Source: Aphanothece cf. minutissima CCALA 015 (GTDB taxonomy: Bacteria; Cyanobacteriota; Cyanobacteriia; PCC-6307; Cyanobiaceae). Taken from it: a stretch of 64,000 bases of DNA. The first letter of the stretch is position 1; every line of letters begins with the position of its first letter. Of the stretch, positions 38,377 through 47,074 are shown piece by piece. The notes beneath the pieces were generated by a model, which saw only the letters and a list, made by a program, of their open reading frames with translations, made no database searches and had not been told where the DNA came from. The DNA is taken from NCBI GenBank assembly GCA_003003925.1, contig PVWP01000007.1, positions 62,001 through 126,000 on the forward strand, in the 5' to 3' direction. A program made the position numbers and the translations under genes.

Positions 38377-38928
38377 ATGGCCCTGGCGCACACGATCCTC
38401 ACGGTGCTCTGCGAGAAGGACGCCAGCGGCTACGACATCAGCAAGCAGTTTGAGGAGACGATGGCCTGCTACTGGACCGCCAGCCAGCAGCAGATCTACC
38501 GGGAGCTGGCCCGGATCGAGGCCAACGGCTGGGTCCGCTGCCAGGTGGTGCCCCAGCAGGGCAAGCCGGACCGCAAGGTGTATGCCATCACCGAGGCGGG
38601 CCGGGAGGAACTGCGCCACTGGGCCGCCGAGCCCGCCCAGCCCACCCCCATCCGCGAGGACCTGCTGGTGAAGGTGCTGGGCGGCCCCTACACCGACCCG
38701 GCCCAGCTGCTGGCGGAGGTGCGCCGCCGCCGCGCCGTCCACGCCGGCCAGCTCGCCTCCTACCAGGAGAAGGAGGCCCTGGTCCGCTGCCATCCGGCGC
38801 TGCCGCTGCAGGAGCAGTACCGCTACCTCACCCTGCGGCGGGGCATCCTGTTCGAGCAGGAGTGGATCCGCTGGTGCGATGAGGTGATCGCCTTCCTGGA
38901 GGGGCAGCCACCGCCAGCGGAGCCGTAG
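38377..38928 (+). CDS. PadR-family transcriptional regulator
   Basis: 183 residues. The winged helix is at the N-terminus (MALAHTILTVLCEKDASGYD; EETMACYWTASQQQIYREL; YAITEAGREELRHW) and a long C-terminal dimerisation helix region follows (KVLGGPYTDPAQLLAEVRRR), as in PadR/Vtr-AphA-like proteins. Such proteins often repress a divergent efflux pump and respond to small aromatic compounds. Here it is divergent from the RND operon across an inverted repeat. Confidence 0.9.
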   Translation: MALAHTILTVLCEKDASGYDISKQFEETMACYWTASQQQIYRELARIEANGWVRCQVVPQQGKPDRKVYAITEAGREELRHWAAEPAQPTPIREDLLVKVLGGPYTDPAQLLAEVRRRRAVHAGQLASYQEKEALVRCHPALPLQEQYRYLTLRRGILFEQEWIRWCDEVIAFLEGQPPPAEP

Positions 38929-38934
38929 GGGTGC

Positions 38935-39564
38935 TCAGGGGCTGGCCGGCTCCAGGACGCGGTGGGAGGGAATCGGATCGAAGGCCATCAGGCGGCGCTC
39001 CACGGCAGGCCCATTCGCCTGCAACCAGGCCGCCATGGCGTCCCCTGTCTTCGGGCCATAGATGCGGTGGCTGACGATCACGGCGGTGCCGCGGCCGTCT
39101 GTCAGGCGCCAGCGGGCGAAGACGGCCTCGCTGAAGGCGCGGGTGGGGAAGAGGGCCACAACCAGGTGCTCGGCGGGGCGCTCGGCGGTGCGGGGAATGG
39201 AAGCCGTGCGCAGCACCGTGGCCCCGTGGCGCCGGTAGTTGCCGAGGGCCCGGTTGGCCATCTCGGCCAGCCCATCCCCATCGCTCACCCCGGGGTAGGT
39301 GTTGATGGTGACCATGTCCGTCCAGCGGCTGAGGTCGTCCTGGCCCGCCGGGGTGAACTCGTGCTGGTGCTGGGACGACCAGCGCAGCCGGTAGGTCTGG
39401 CCGGCAAAGGTGAGCGTCAGAGGGGTGGCCGGCGGGCCGGCTGCCGCGGGCGTGGCCATCGCTCCGCTCAGCGCAACAGCCACCAGCAGCGGGGCGGCCC
39501 AGCGACGCAGGCCATGGGGGCTGGGCATGGCACGTCGCAACCAGGGGCAGGGTAGGAAGCTCAC
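38935..39564 (-). CDS. Secreted protein of unknown function
   Basis: 209 residues. A signal peptide ends near AAAGPPAT (about residue 45). The first ATG (39564) or the one at 39528 (MPSPHGLRRWAAPLLVAVAL) could start it; the second gives a better signal. The mature part has TFAGQTYRLRWSSQHQHEFT and HLVVALFPTRAFSEAVFARW. The family is not recognised. It is divergent from the beta-lactamase-fold gene with a 30-bp gap, and converges on padR with the stops 6 bp apart. Confidence 0.7.
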   Translation of the reverse strand: MSFLPCPWLRRAMPSPHGLRRWAAPLLVAVALSGAMATPAAAGPPATPLTLTFAGQTYRLRWSSQHQHEFTPAGQDDLSRWTDMVTINTYPGVSDGDGLAEMANRALGNYRRHGATVLRTASIPRTAERPAEHLVVALFPTRAFSEAVFARWRLTDGRGTAVIVSHRIYGPKTGDAMAAWLQANGPAVERRLMAFDPIPSHRVLEPASP

Positions 39565-39594
39565 CGGGGACGGCAGGCGCCGGGGCGCGTAGCG

Positions 39595-40881
39595 TTGCCG
39601 CTTGCTGAGCGAGCCAGTGTGGATCGTCGCTGGTTCGCCCCACAGGGACGACGGGTCCTGGGAGCCCTCCTGGCGGGTTGCCTGGGCGGAGCGGGCCCCG
39701 TTCAGGCCGGGACCGCTGACGGGGCCCCGCCGACGGTCTCACCCCAGGCGGCCGGCATCCTGCGGATCGTTCGTCAGCGGATGGCCGACGACCACCTGAG
39801 GGCGGTGATCGTGCGCGTCACGATCGACGGCAAGGAGGTGGTCACCAAGGCAATGGGCGAGTCGATGACGGGCGTGCCCGCCACGGAGGACATGCACATC
39901 CGCAACGGGGCGATCGCCATCTCCTACGTGGCGACGCTGCTGCTGCAGCTGGTCGACGAGAAGAAGGTGAGCCTCGATGACAAGCTCGCGCGCTGGTTGC
40001 CGGAGATTCCGAACGCGGAGCGGGTCACGCTCGGCCAGCTCGCCCGGATGACCTCCGGCTATCGCGACTACGTGATCGGCAATGCCGCGTTCGAGAAGAC
40101 GCTGCTCGAGAACCCGTTCCGCCAGTTCTCCGTGCAGGAGCTGCTCGCCTACGCGGACCTGAAGACGCTCTGGTACGAGCCCGGCACGAGCTGGAACTAC
40201 GCCCACACGAACTACCTCCTGCTGGGCCTGGCGCTGGAGCGCATCACGGGCCAGACGATGCCGGTGCTGATGCAGGAGCGGATCCTCGGGCCCCTGAAGC
40301 TCCGCAACACCCGGGACCCCGGCGGCACCCCCGTGATCGCGCCGCCAGTGCTGCACGCCTTCTCGTCGGAACGGCGCCAAGGCCTCGGCATCCCGGCGGG
40401 CACGCGCTTCTACGAGGAGTCGACCTTCTGGAATCCGTCGTGGACGATCACCCGCGGGGCGGTGCAGTTCACCACCATCCACGACATGGCCACCTCCGCC
40501 GAGGCGATCGGAACGGGCCGGCTGCTGTCGCCGCAGAGCCACAGGATTCAGATCGCTCCGACGCTGCGGGGCTTCGGCCGGCCGATCGAGGGCTGTGCCA
40601 CCTGCGCCACCCTCGGCGACTTCTACACCTACGGGATCGGGATCGTCCTCTCAGGCCCCTGGCTGCTGCAGAACCCGCTGTTCTCCGGGCAGGCCGGGGT
40701 GATGGCCTACCTGCCCTCCCGGAAGATCGCGGTGGCGGTGGCGGTCACCTTCGACGAAGGGGCCTTTGATGCCAACGGGGACTACTGCAATGCCGCCGAT
40801 GACATCTTCCGCGCGATCGGCGCCTATCTGGCGCCGCAGGACGCCCCGCCTGTCAGGGCCCCTGCCAGAGAAAGGTGTTGA
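39595..40881 (+). CDS. Beta-lactamase-fold (serine hydrolase family) protein lacking the SxxK motif
   Basis: About 420 residues; starts at TTG 39595 or GTG 39619. A signal or lipoprotein leader contains LAGC near residue 26-29. The fold signatures of class C/AmpH-like hydrolases are present (LLLQLVDEKKVSLDDKLARW; LGQLARMTSGYRDYV; NYAHTNYLLLGLALERITG). Where FRIGSVTK is expected it reads IRNGAIAIS (about 102-110), so both the nucleophile Ser and the Lys are missing. The YxN motif reads YAH, and the third motif (SGQAGVMAY) lacks KTG/HxG. It probably binds rather than hydrolyses. Its 3' end overlaps the convergent gene by 29 bp. Confidence 0.85.
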   Translation: MPLAERASVDRRWFAPQGRRVLGALLAGCLGGAGPVQAGTADGAPPTVSPQAAGILRIVRQRMADDHLRAVIVRVTIDGKEVVTKAMGESMTGVPATEDMHIRNGAIAISYVATLLLQLVDEKKVSLDDKLARWLPEIPNAERVTLGQLARMTSGYRDYVIGNAAFEKTLLENPFRQFSVQELLAYADLKTLWYEPGTSWNYAHTNYLLLGLALERITGQTMPVLMQERILGPLKLRNTRDPGGTPVIAPPVLHAFSSERRQGLGIPAGTRFYEESTFWNPSWTITRGAVQFTTIHDMATSAEAIGTGRLLSPQSHRIQIAPTLRGFGRPIEGCATCATLGDFYTYGIGIVLSGPWLLQNPLFSGQAGVMAYLPSRKIAVAVAVTFDEGAFDANGDYCNAADDIFRAIGAYLAPQDAPPVRAPARERC

Positions 40882-41512
40882 AGGAGCGCTCGCCCAGCTG
40901 GCTCCTGTACTTCAGGGTGTTCTCGCTCGAAAGACTCACCACGGCGCCGAGCCGGTCGGCCAGCTTGAGGCACGGCTGGAACTGTTTGGCGCTGTAGCAC
41001 TGCACATCGAGCTGGTTGCAGCCCGCCGTGGGCACCAGGCTGGCCTGAAACGGCTGGATGCTGCAGAAGATGGGCTTGGGGTACAGCCGACGCAGCAGGT
41101 AGAAGTCCTCCAGGGAGTAGTTGGCGAAGAAGTGGTCGTCCACCTGGATCGCGTCGCCGTGGCGGGCTTCGTGCACCAGATCGCTGATCGCCAGGGCCCG
41201 GTACTGGGGTGACTGCACCCACACCACCGGCAGCAGTCCCTGGCGCCGCGCCGCCTGGGCCGCCTCCTGCTGCATCGCCTCCGACACCTTGCGGACATCG
41301 AGGAACACCACCTTGAAATCGCTGCCCCGGATGTCGGCCATCACCCCGTTCAGGGACTGCCGGGAGGCGTAGAACCAGATCTGGGGCTGGGACAGCCAGG
41401 TGCCGTTGGGGGCCGCCGCCGCCGCTGCCGCACCCAGCACCAGGGCGGCGGCCAGGCCCATGGCCGCGGCGGTGGCCAGGGAGCGACCCCCCGCAAGGCC
41501 CGGTCGTTTCAT
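40853..41512 (-). CDS. Secreted protein of unknown function
   Basis: 219 residues from ATG 41512 (MKRPGLAGGRSLATAAAMGL); another ATG at 41527 adds five residues. The alanine-rich signal peptide ends near AAAAAAPNGTW. The mature part reads like one half of an alpha/beta barrel (FKVVFLDVRKVSEAMQQEA; LLPVVWVQSPQYRALAISDL; GDAIQVDDHFFANYSLEDFY), resembling glycoside-hydrolase-like secreted proteins, but the family is not certain. Four or five cysteines cluster in the C-terminal half. It is divergent from the monooxygenase gene. Confidence 0.7.
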   Translation of the reverse strand: MKRPGLAGGRSLATAAAMGLAAALVLGAAAAAAAPNGTWLSQPQIWFYASRQSLNGVMADIRGSDFKVVFLDVRKVSEAMQQEAAQAARRQGLLPVVWVQSPQYRALAISDLVHEARHGDAIQVDDHFFANYSLEDFYLLRRLYPKPIFCSIQPFQASLVPTAGCNQLDVQCYSAKQFQPCLKLADRLGAVVSLSSENTLKYRSQLGERSFNTFLWQGP

Positions 41513-41594
41513 GCAGCGCAGACGCATGACACTGCCTGGGGTGTGTTTAGTGTGCCCGGCACTGGCCCGCGCCAGCTCGACCCCCCCGGGCGCC

Positions 41595-43154
41595 ATGCCG
41601 TCATCCCTTCCCCACCAGACCAGCGTGCTCGTGGTGGGAGCCGGTCCCACCGGCCTGCTGCTGGCGGGGGAGCTGCAGCGCCGCGGCGTTCCCAACCTGC
41701 TGATCGACGCCCGGGCCGAGGCCCTGCACTGGGACCGGGCCACGGTGATCCACCCCCTCTCGCTGGAGATCTTCGAGGCGCTGGGGCTGGTGGACCGGTT
41801 TCTCGAGGCCGGCTGCCGGCAGCGGCGGATCCTCATCCACGCCGATGGCCAGCGGCTGGGGGAACTGGATCTGGCCGACTGCGGCAGCCGCTACGGCTTC
41901 AACCTCGGCCTCTCCGAGGAGGTGACCGAAACGATCCTCACCGACCATCTCGAGAGCCAGGGCGGCGCGGTGCAGCGCTCCTGCCGGCTGGTGGCTCTGG
42001 CGCCCCACGGCGAGGGGGTGACCGCCACGGTGGCCTGCGGCGAGCAGGAGCACGCCGTGCAGGCCCGCTGGGTGGTGGGCTGCGACGGGCTGCGCAGCAC
42101 CACCCGGGCGCTGAGCGGCCTCGACTTTGAGGGCCATGGCATTGCCCGCCCCTGGGCCGTGTTCGATGCGGCGGTGGAGGGCTGGATCGACAGCCACGAG
42201 GTCAACGCGGCCTATCTGGACGCCTCGCCCCTGATCCTCACGGCCCTGCCCGAGGAGCGCTGGCGGGTGTACCTGCGGCCCGAAGCCGAGGAGGGGGACC
42301 TGGTGGCCGAGGCCGCCGCCGTGCTGCAGCGCTACCTGCCCCAGGCCCGCTTTGCCGGGGTGGAGAACCCCAGCCGCTTCCATTGCCACAGCCGGGTGGC
42401 CAGCGCCTTCCGCGCCGGGCCGGTGTTCCTGGCCGGCGATGCCGCCCACGTCTGCTCCCCGGCCGAGGGGCATGGCATGAACTGCGGGCTGCACGATGCC
42501 GCCAACCTGGCCTGGAAGCTGGCCCTGGTCCACCACGGCGCCGCTGACCCCGCCCTGCTGGACAGCTACGAGCAGGAGCGCCGTCCGGTGGCGCAGGCGA
42601 TCTGCCGTTCCGGCGATGCCACCGAGCAGGCCCACGGGCTGCAGGAGAGCGGTGAGCGCGCCGCCCGCGACCGGGCGATCGCCGCCATGCTCGCCAATCC
42701 GGTGGCCCGCCAGCAGGAGGTGGTGGCGGAAACCGAGATGAACGTCAGCTACGCCGGCTCGGCGATCATCGTCGGCGGTGGCGAGGGCCAGCCCTTTGGT
42801 GCCGGACAGCGGTTGTCCACCACGATCGCGCTGCCGCCCGGGGCCGGCGCGTCCCTGCTCCACTCCCTCACCCACCGCTGCGGCCATACGCTGCTGCTGC
42901 TGGCCGGCCCGGAGACGCCGTCGGAGGCCATCGCCGAACTACAGGCCGAACTGGAGGCGGACCGGGTTGCCGGCACGGTGCCGCCGGAGCTAGTGGAGGC
43001 GGTGGTGTCTCTGCGCCTGGAGGAAGCGGCCAGCCTGGGCCTCGGGCCCCTCACCCTGCTGGCTGTCCGGCCGGACGGCTTCATCGGCCTGAGGGCTGAC
43101 GTGGATCACCGCAGCGCGGTGCGGCGGTATGGGGGGCTGGTGATGGGCCGCTGA
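41595..43154 (+). CDS. FAD-dependent aromatic-type monooxygenase
   Basis: 519 residues from ATG 41595. The dinucleotide-binding motif VLVVGAGPTGLLLAGEL is at residues 11-27, with the DG motif in VVGCDGLRSTTRALSG and the FAD-ribityl motif FLAGDAAHVCSPAEGHGMN. This is the p-hydroxybenzoate hydroxylase / PheA-TfdB-like class (NAD(P)H-dependent hydroxylation of aromatic or polyketide substrates). The C-terminal 120 residues fit the thioredoxin-like tail of that class. It stands alone, with no pathway genes nearby to define the substrate. Confidence 0.9.
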   Translation: MPSSLPHQTSVLVVGAGPTGLLLAGELQRRGVPNLLIDARAEALHWDRATVIHPLSLEIFEALGLVDRFLEAGCRQRRILIHADGQRLGELDLADCGSRYGFNLGLSEEVTETILTDHLESQGGAVQRSCRLVALAPHGEGVTATVACGEQEHAVQARWVVGCDGLRSTTRALSGLDFEGHGIARPWAVFDAAVEGWIDSHEVNAAYLDASPLILTALPEERWRVYLRPEAEEGDLVAEAAAVLQRYLPQARFAGVENPSRFHCHSRVASAFRAGPVFLAGDAAHVCSPAEGHGMNCGLHDAANLAWKLALVHHGAADPALLDSYEQERRPVAQAICRSGDATEQAHGLQESGERAARDRAIAAMLANPVARQQEVVAETEMNVSYAGSAIIVGGGEGQPFGAGQRLSTTIALPPGAGASLLHSLTHRCGHTLLLLAGPETPSEAIAELQAELEADRVAGTVPPELVEAVVSLRLEEAASLGLGPLTLLAVRPDGFIGLRADVDHRSAVRRYGGLVMGR

Positions 43155-43231
43155 GGCGGGGACCTGGCGCTTGTTCATGGTGATCAACATCAGGTCCGTC
43201 AAGGCCTCAGTTCAAGTTGACGCGATCCGGT

Positions 43232-43447
43232 TCAGAGACGATCGAGAAACTCGCTCACATCCACCTTCGCCTGCCTCAGCAGGCCAGCCAGAGTGCCGAT
43301 CTTGACTGATTTGTGAAGAGGAACGACGCAGCCGCGGCTGCCGCAACGCATCACCACATGGCTGCCGTTCTGGTGAACGGCCTCAAATCCCAGGAGCTCC
43401 AGTGTGCGAATGATGTCCCGACCGGAAACGTGCGGGAGCTTAGGCAT
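43232..43447 (-). CDS. hicA: HicA-type mRNA interferase toxin
   Basis: 71 residues with the small dsRNA-binding-like HicA fold: GRDIIRTLELLGFEAVHQNG followed by GSHVVMRCG, containing the catalytic histidine at residue 30. HicA cleaves mRNA in a ribosome-independent way. It is encoded after hicB on the minus strand with an 8-base overlap; antitoxin-first order occurs in many HicBA loci. The frame is intact. Confidence 0.93.
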   Translation of the reverse strand: MPKLPHVSGRDIIRTLELLGFEAVHQNGSHVVMRCGSRGCVVPLHKSVKIGTLAGLLRQAKVDVSEFLDRL

Positions 43448-43646
43448 GCGCCGGAACGCTGAAAAGGGTCACCAGAGGGTGGCCCTTGATCACGGCGGGG
43501 AACTCCTCCAGATAGAGCGTGGTGGCTTCGCGCAGGTTGGCGAGGGCTTCCTCGATGGATTCCCCCTCCGTTGTGGTGCCCGTTTCAGGGTTGAAGGCCA
43601 CATACCCGCCTTCCTCTGCAGGTGTGAGTACGGCGGTGAGTTCCAT
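43440..43646 (-). CDS. hicB: HicB-type antitoxin
   Basis: 68 residues from ATG 43646 (MELTAVLTPAEEGGYVAFNP). It has the partial RNase H-like HicB fold with TGTTTEGESIEEALANLREA and no C-terminal DNA-binding helix-turn-helix, so autoregulation would need another factor. Upstream codons in this frame to 43775 are arginine-rich and not HicB. It overlaps hicA by 8 bp. Confidence 0.9.
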   Translation of the reverse strand: MELTAVLTPAEEGGYVAFNPETGTTTEGESIEEALANLREATTLYLEEFPAVIKGHPLVTLFSVPAHA

Positions 43647-43863
43647 CGGCCCAGGTGCAGTGATCCCAGTCTGGCGGCCCCTGGCCCTTGCGGCCCCCAT
43701 ACCGCCAGTGGATCGCCCTCGGCCTCTCCACTTCATGGCTCGCGTCGCCCGCGAAGACACGTGGCAAAGCCGCACCCGCTACTGCGTAACCGGCGTGATG
43801 GCCGCAGCGTCGCCACTGATGGCGACAGCCTCGCCAGGATGGTGACCTCAGCGACAGAGATTC

Positions 43864-45573
43864 GTGCAGACAGCCGTGCCGACAGCAGCGCCCACCACCG
43901 TGCCGACCACCACCTTCGCGGCGTTCGCCCAGCGGGCCGACTACTCGCTGCTGGATGGATTGCGGCCGGATCCCCAGGCCACAGCGGATGGTCAGGACCA
44001 CCGGCCCCGCCAGGTGTTCTCCGGCCATTTCGTGCCGGTGACACCCACCCCGCTGCCGGCGCCGGAGCTGGTGGCGCACAGCCACTCCCTCTTCGCCGAG
44101 CTGGGCCTCGGCGATGGGCTGGCCCACGACGACCACTTCCGCCGACTGTTCTCCGGCGACATCACGGCGGCGCAGGAGCCGATGCGGCCCTATGGCTGGG
44201 CCACCGGTTATGCCCTCTCGATCTACGGCAGCGAATACATCCAGCAGTGCCCGTTCGGCACCGGCAACGGCTACGGCGATGGCCGGGCGATTTCCGTGTT
44301 CGAAGGCGTCTTTGGCGGCCGGCGCTGGGAGATGCAACTCAAGGGCGGTGGCCCCACGCCCTACTGCCGCGGGGCCGATGGCCGCGCCGTGCTGCGCTCC
44401 AGCGTGCGCGAGTTTCTGGCGCAGGAGTTGATGCATGCCCTGGGGGTTCCCACCTCCCGCTCGCTGACGCTCTATGTGTCCCGATCGGAAACCGTGCGCC
44501 GGCCCTGGTATTCGGCGAACTCCCGCTCGTTCGATCCCGACATCCTGGTGGACAATCCGGCGGCGATCACCACCCGGGTAGCCCCGTCCTTCCTGCGGGT
44601 CGGCCAGCTGGAGCTGTTCGCCCGCCGCGCCCGCAGCGGTGCCCATCCGGAGGCGCTACACGAGCTGGAGCTGATTGTTCAGCACCTGATTGAGCGCAAC
44701 TACCGCCAGGAGATCGATCCTGCGCTGGAGTTCAGCGACCAGGTGGTGGAACTGGCGGGGTTGTTCCGCGGACGGCTCACGTCCCTGGTGGCGAACTGGA
44801 TGCGGGTGGGCTACTGCCAGGGCAATTTCAACAGCGACAACTGCGCCGCCGGCGGCTACACCCTTGACTACGGCCCCTTCGGCTTCTGCGAGCTGTTCGA
44901 CCCCCGCTTCCAGCCCTGGACCGGCGGCGGCCAGCATTTCTCCTTCTTCAACCAACCGGTGGCCGCTGAAGCCAACTTCCAGATGTTCTGGGCCTCCCTG
45001 CGGCCCCTGCTCGAGGGCAACACCGAGGCGCTGGCACGGCTGGACGGGATCCGCGACGGCTTTGCAGAAGCGATGGGCCAGGCGCTCGACGCGATGTGGG
45101 CCAGCAAGCTCGGCCTGATCACCCACGACGCCGAGCTGGTGCAGGAGCTGCTGCAGCTGATGGTGGCCTCCAAGGCCGACTACACGATCTTCTTCCGCAG
45201 GCTGTCGGAGATCCCCGAGCAGGTTTCGGCCCTGCAGGAGAGCTTCTACCTGCCCTGCTCAGAGGAGCTCGATGGGAAGTGGACGCAGTGGCTGCAACGC
45301 TGGCGTGCCCGCCTGGCGGAAGCCGGCGACATCCGCGAAACATCGGCTGCGATGAAGCGCGTGAATCCCGCGGTGACCTGGCGCGAATGGCTGATCGCCC
45401 CGGCCTACGAACAGGCGGCGCAGGGTGATTACGGCCTGGTCAGGGAGCTGCTGGAGGTGTTCCGCCATCCCTATGACGCGCTGCCTGCGGAGCTGGCTGC
45501 GACCTATGACCGTCTGAAGCCCAGGGAGTTCTTCAACGCCGGAGGGGTGTCCCACTACAGCTGTTCGTCCTGA
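43864..45573 (+). CDS. selO: Protein adenylyltransferase SelO (YdiU family)
   Basis: SelO is a pseudokinase that transfers AMP from ATP to Ser/Thr/Tyr of redox proteins. The 569-residue product has the flipped kinase site [20 protein letters not shown] and [18 protein letters not shown], the metal-binding FNSDN and the DYGPFGF motif. It ends SHYSCSS, with cysteine where eukaryotic SelO has selenocysteine. The start at 43864 is a GTG followed by a Thr/Pro/Ala-rich lead of about 15 residues. It sits between hicAB and vapBC but is not itself a toxin gene. Confidence 0.95.
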   Translation: MQTAVPTAAPTTVPTTTFAAFAQRADYSLLDGLRPDPQATADGQDHRPRQVFSGHFVPVTPTPLPAPELVAHSHSLFAELGLGDGLAHDDHFRRLFSGDITAAQEPMRPYGWATGYALSIYGSEYIQQCPFGTGNGYGDGRAISVFEGVFGGRRWEMQLKGGGPTPYCRGADGRAVLRSSVREFLAQELMHALGVPTSRSLTLYVSRSETVRRPWYSANSRSFDPDILVDNPAAITTRVAPSFLRVGQLELFARRARSGAHPEALHELELIVQHLIERNYRQEIDPALEFSDQVVELAGLFRGRLTSLVANWMRVGYCQGNFNSDNCAAGGYTLDYGPFGFCELFDPRFQPWTGGGQHFSFFNQPVAAEANFQMFWASLRPLLEGNTEALARLDGIRDGFAEAMGQALDAMWASKLGLITHDAELVQELLQLMVASKADYTIFFRRLSEIPEQVSALQESFYLPCSEELDGKWTQWLQRWRARLAEAGDIRETSAAMKRVNPAVTWREWLIAPAYEQAAQGDYGLVRELLEVFRHPYDALPAELAATYDRLKPREFFNAGGVSHYSCSS

Positions 45574-45580
45574 AGGGGGC

Positions 45581-45973
45581 TCAGGGCAGCACCCGCTCGG
45601 CCAGCTGCTGCAGGCGACGATCGAGGCTGATCAAGGTGGCGGCTTCACGCCGGGCTAATGCCAGATAGAGGCAGTCGTAGACGGGGTGATCGTGATGGCA
45701 GGCCAGGGCAAGGGCCTCGGCCTGCAGGTGGCGGTCGGCTTCCACCCGATCCACCAGATCGCGGGCCTCGGCCAGCAGCTGCTGGGGATCGAGATCAGCC
45801 AGGTGACCAGCCTTTTGCAGTTTCCAGAGGGTGTTGGCCAGCTCGGTGAGCATCAGCTCCGGGGCCAACACCACGGCCGCCTCGCGGATCTGCTCCGCCA
45901 CGGCAGCAGCGGCGGGATCCCCAAGGATCAGCCGCACGGCAGCCGAGGCATCGAGAACGCAGGCGAGGGCCAT
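45581..45973 (-). CDS. vapC: VapC-type PIN-domain toxin
   Basis: 130 residues with the PIN acidic residues at Asp8 (CVLDASAAVRLIL), Glu44 (LMLTELANTLWKLQ), Asp100 (VYDCLYLALARRE) and Asp118 (ISLDRRL). All four are present, so an active Mg-dependent RNase is expected. It overlaps its antitoxin by one base and converges on selO with a 7-bp gap. Confidence 0.92.
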   Translation of the reverse strand: MALACVLDASAAVRLILGDPAAAAVAEQIREAAVVLAPELMLTELANTLWKLQKAGHLADLDPQQLLAEARDLVDRVEADRHLQAEALALACHHDHPVYDCLYLALARREAATLISLDRRLQQLAERVLP

Positions 45974-46218
45974 CAGCGCTCGCGGTCGGCGCGGATCAGC
46001 GCTTCCGGCGTCTGATCTCCGGCCAGCGCGGTGACCAGGGGCCCGCGCCGGGCGATGCGGTCGAGCACCAGGCGGCGACGCTCGCGCCCATCCTCGCCGG
46101 CGATGGCCTCGAGATCCACCAGCGCCTGCTGGCTGAGACTGCGCTTGTGCACCTGGGCGCGGTGCTGCAGTAACCGGTGCAGCGGTTCAGGCAGGTCGCG
46201 GATCTGCAGGGATGGCAT
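45973..46218 (-). CDS. vapB: VapB/FitA-type antitoxin
   Basis: 81 residues starting MPSLQIRDLPEPLHRLLQHR, a ribbon-helix-helix (FitA/VapB) DNA-binding start with HKRSLSQQALVDLEAIAG. The C-terminal part (RGPLVTALAGDQTPEALIRA) would wrap the PIN toxin. It stops one base into vapC. A pair of palindromes lies 25-50 bp upstream. Confidence 0.88.
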   Translation of the reverse strand: MPSLQIRDLPEPLHRLLQHRAQVHKRSLSQQALVDLEAIAGEDGRERRRLVLDRIARRGPLVTALAGDQTPEALIRADRER

Positions 46219-46241
46219 GGCTACGCCAGCAGTAAAACCAT

Positions 46242-46271
46242 GCTACCCGTAGCGCATGCGCTTTGCATGCA
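46242..46271. promoter_or_regulatory. Palindrome cluster upstream of vapB (operator candidate)
   Basis: Three nested palindromes: GCTAC-CC-GTAGC (46242-46253), AGCGCATGCGCT (46251-46262) and TGCATGCA (46264-46271). They begin 24 bp upstream of the vapB start. VapB-type antitoxins bind such short inverted repeats at their own promoters, so autoregulation is plausible. Confidence 0.5.
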
Positions 46272-46399
46272 TCCCTCGACGCATCTGTGACGCTTCCGCA
46301 GGGCGATGAACTGCAGGTCGGTGGCGCTGCTCTGGTGCCCGAGCACGCCTTCGCGGTGGATCCAAGGGGCTCCTGATCCCCTCACGACCAGGTGGCCCG

Positions 46400-46756
46400 T
46401 CAGGACAGAACGGTCTTCAGCTGAAGGATCAGCAGCGGCAATTCCACCTGGATCACATCCCACACCACATCAAGATCGACCCCCAGGTAGGCGTGGATCA
46501 GTTGATTGCGCATCGCGATGATCTCCCGCCAGGCAATCTCAGGATGGGCGATCCTCACCTCCTCTGGGATGCGAGTGGCGGCCTCGCCGATCAGCTCGAT
46601 GTTGCGAAGAACGGCGTCCTGCATCAGCTGGTTCGCCTCGAACTGCGCACGGTTCAGATCGGCGCAGTAGCGCACGGCGCGACGGGCAAACCGATCCATG
46701 TCCTGCGCATAGAGGCGCCAATCGCGTTTCGGGTTGCCGTCAGAGGGTGATGGCAT
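46400..46756 (-). CDS. hepT: HepT-like (DUF86) toxin
   Basis: 118 residues from ATG 46756. It is all-helical with the RX4HXY RNase motif RNQLIHAY (Arg83, His88, Tyr90) near the C-terminal part. HepT (HEPN) toxins are neutralised when the partner nucleotidyltransferase AMPylates or otherwise modifies this Tyr. It overlaps mntA by 17 bp. Downstream (46219-46399) I see no gene; one open frame there resembles nothing I know. Confidence 0.92.
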   Translation of the reverse strand: MPSPSDGNPKRDWRLYAQDMDRFARRAVRYCADLNRAQFEANQLMQDAVLRNIELIGEAATRIPEEVRIAHPEIAWREIIAMRNQLIHAYLGVDLDVVWDVIQVELPLLILQLKTVLS

Positions 46757-47036
46757 CCGCCTCAACCGCAGGCCTGAGCTCCTGCCGGAGTGCTTGTTCC
46801 GTCACCAGATCGACAGGTTGCTGGAGCAGATCTTCCAGGAACAGCTGGAGGCCATAGAAGCGTCTGGCCGTGGCAGGGCCGTCAAAGGCCACCAGCAGAT
46901 CCACATCGCTGCTCGGTGTTGCCGTGCCGCGGGCCCAGGAGCCGAAGATCCGCAGGCTGCGTACGCCGAAACGCTCACTCCAGACGGGCGCGTGCTGGCG
47001 CAACCGGCTGATCAACGTTTCGGAACTGACGTCCAT
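46740..47036 (-). CDS. mntA: MntA-like nucleotidyltransferase antitoxin
   Basis: 98 residues from ATG 47036 ([20 protein letters not shown]). The minimal nucleotidyltransferase motif GSWARG is at 32-37, with catalytic Asp44 and Asp46 (SDVDLLVAF). It forms the antitoxin-enzyme of a HepT-MntA pair: it transfers AMP to the toxin's tyrosine. The frame is open 52 codons upstream, but those residues are arginine/glycine-rich and not family-like. Confidence 0.92.
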   Translation of the reverse strand: MDVSSETLISRLRQHAPVWSERFGVRSLRIFGSWARGTATPSSDVDLLVAFDGPATARRFYGLQLFLEDLLQQPVDLVTEQALRQELRPAVEADAITL

Positions 47037-47074
47037 GGCCGGCAGTGAGCGCTGAAGCGGAGCCTGGCATGACG

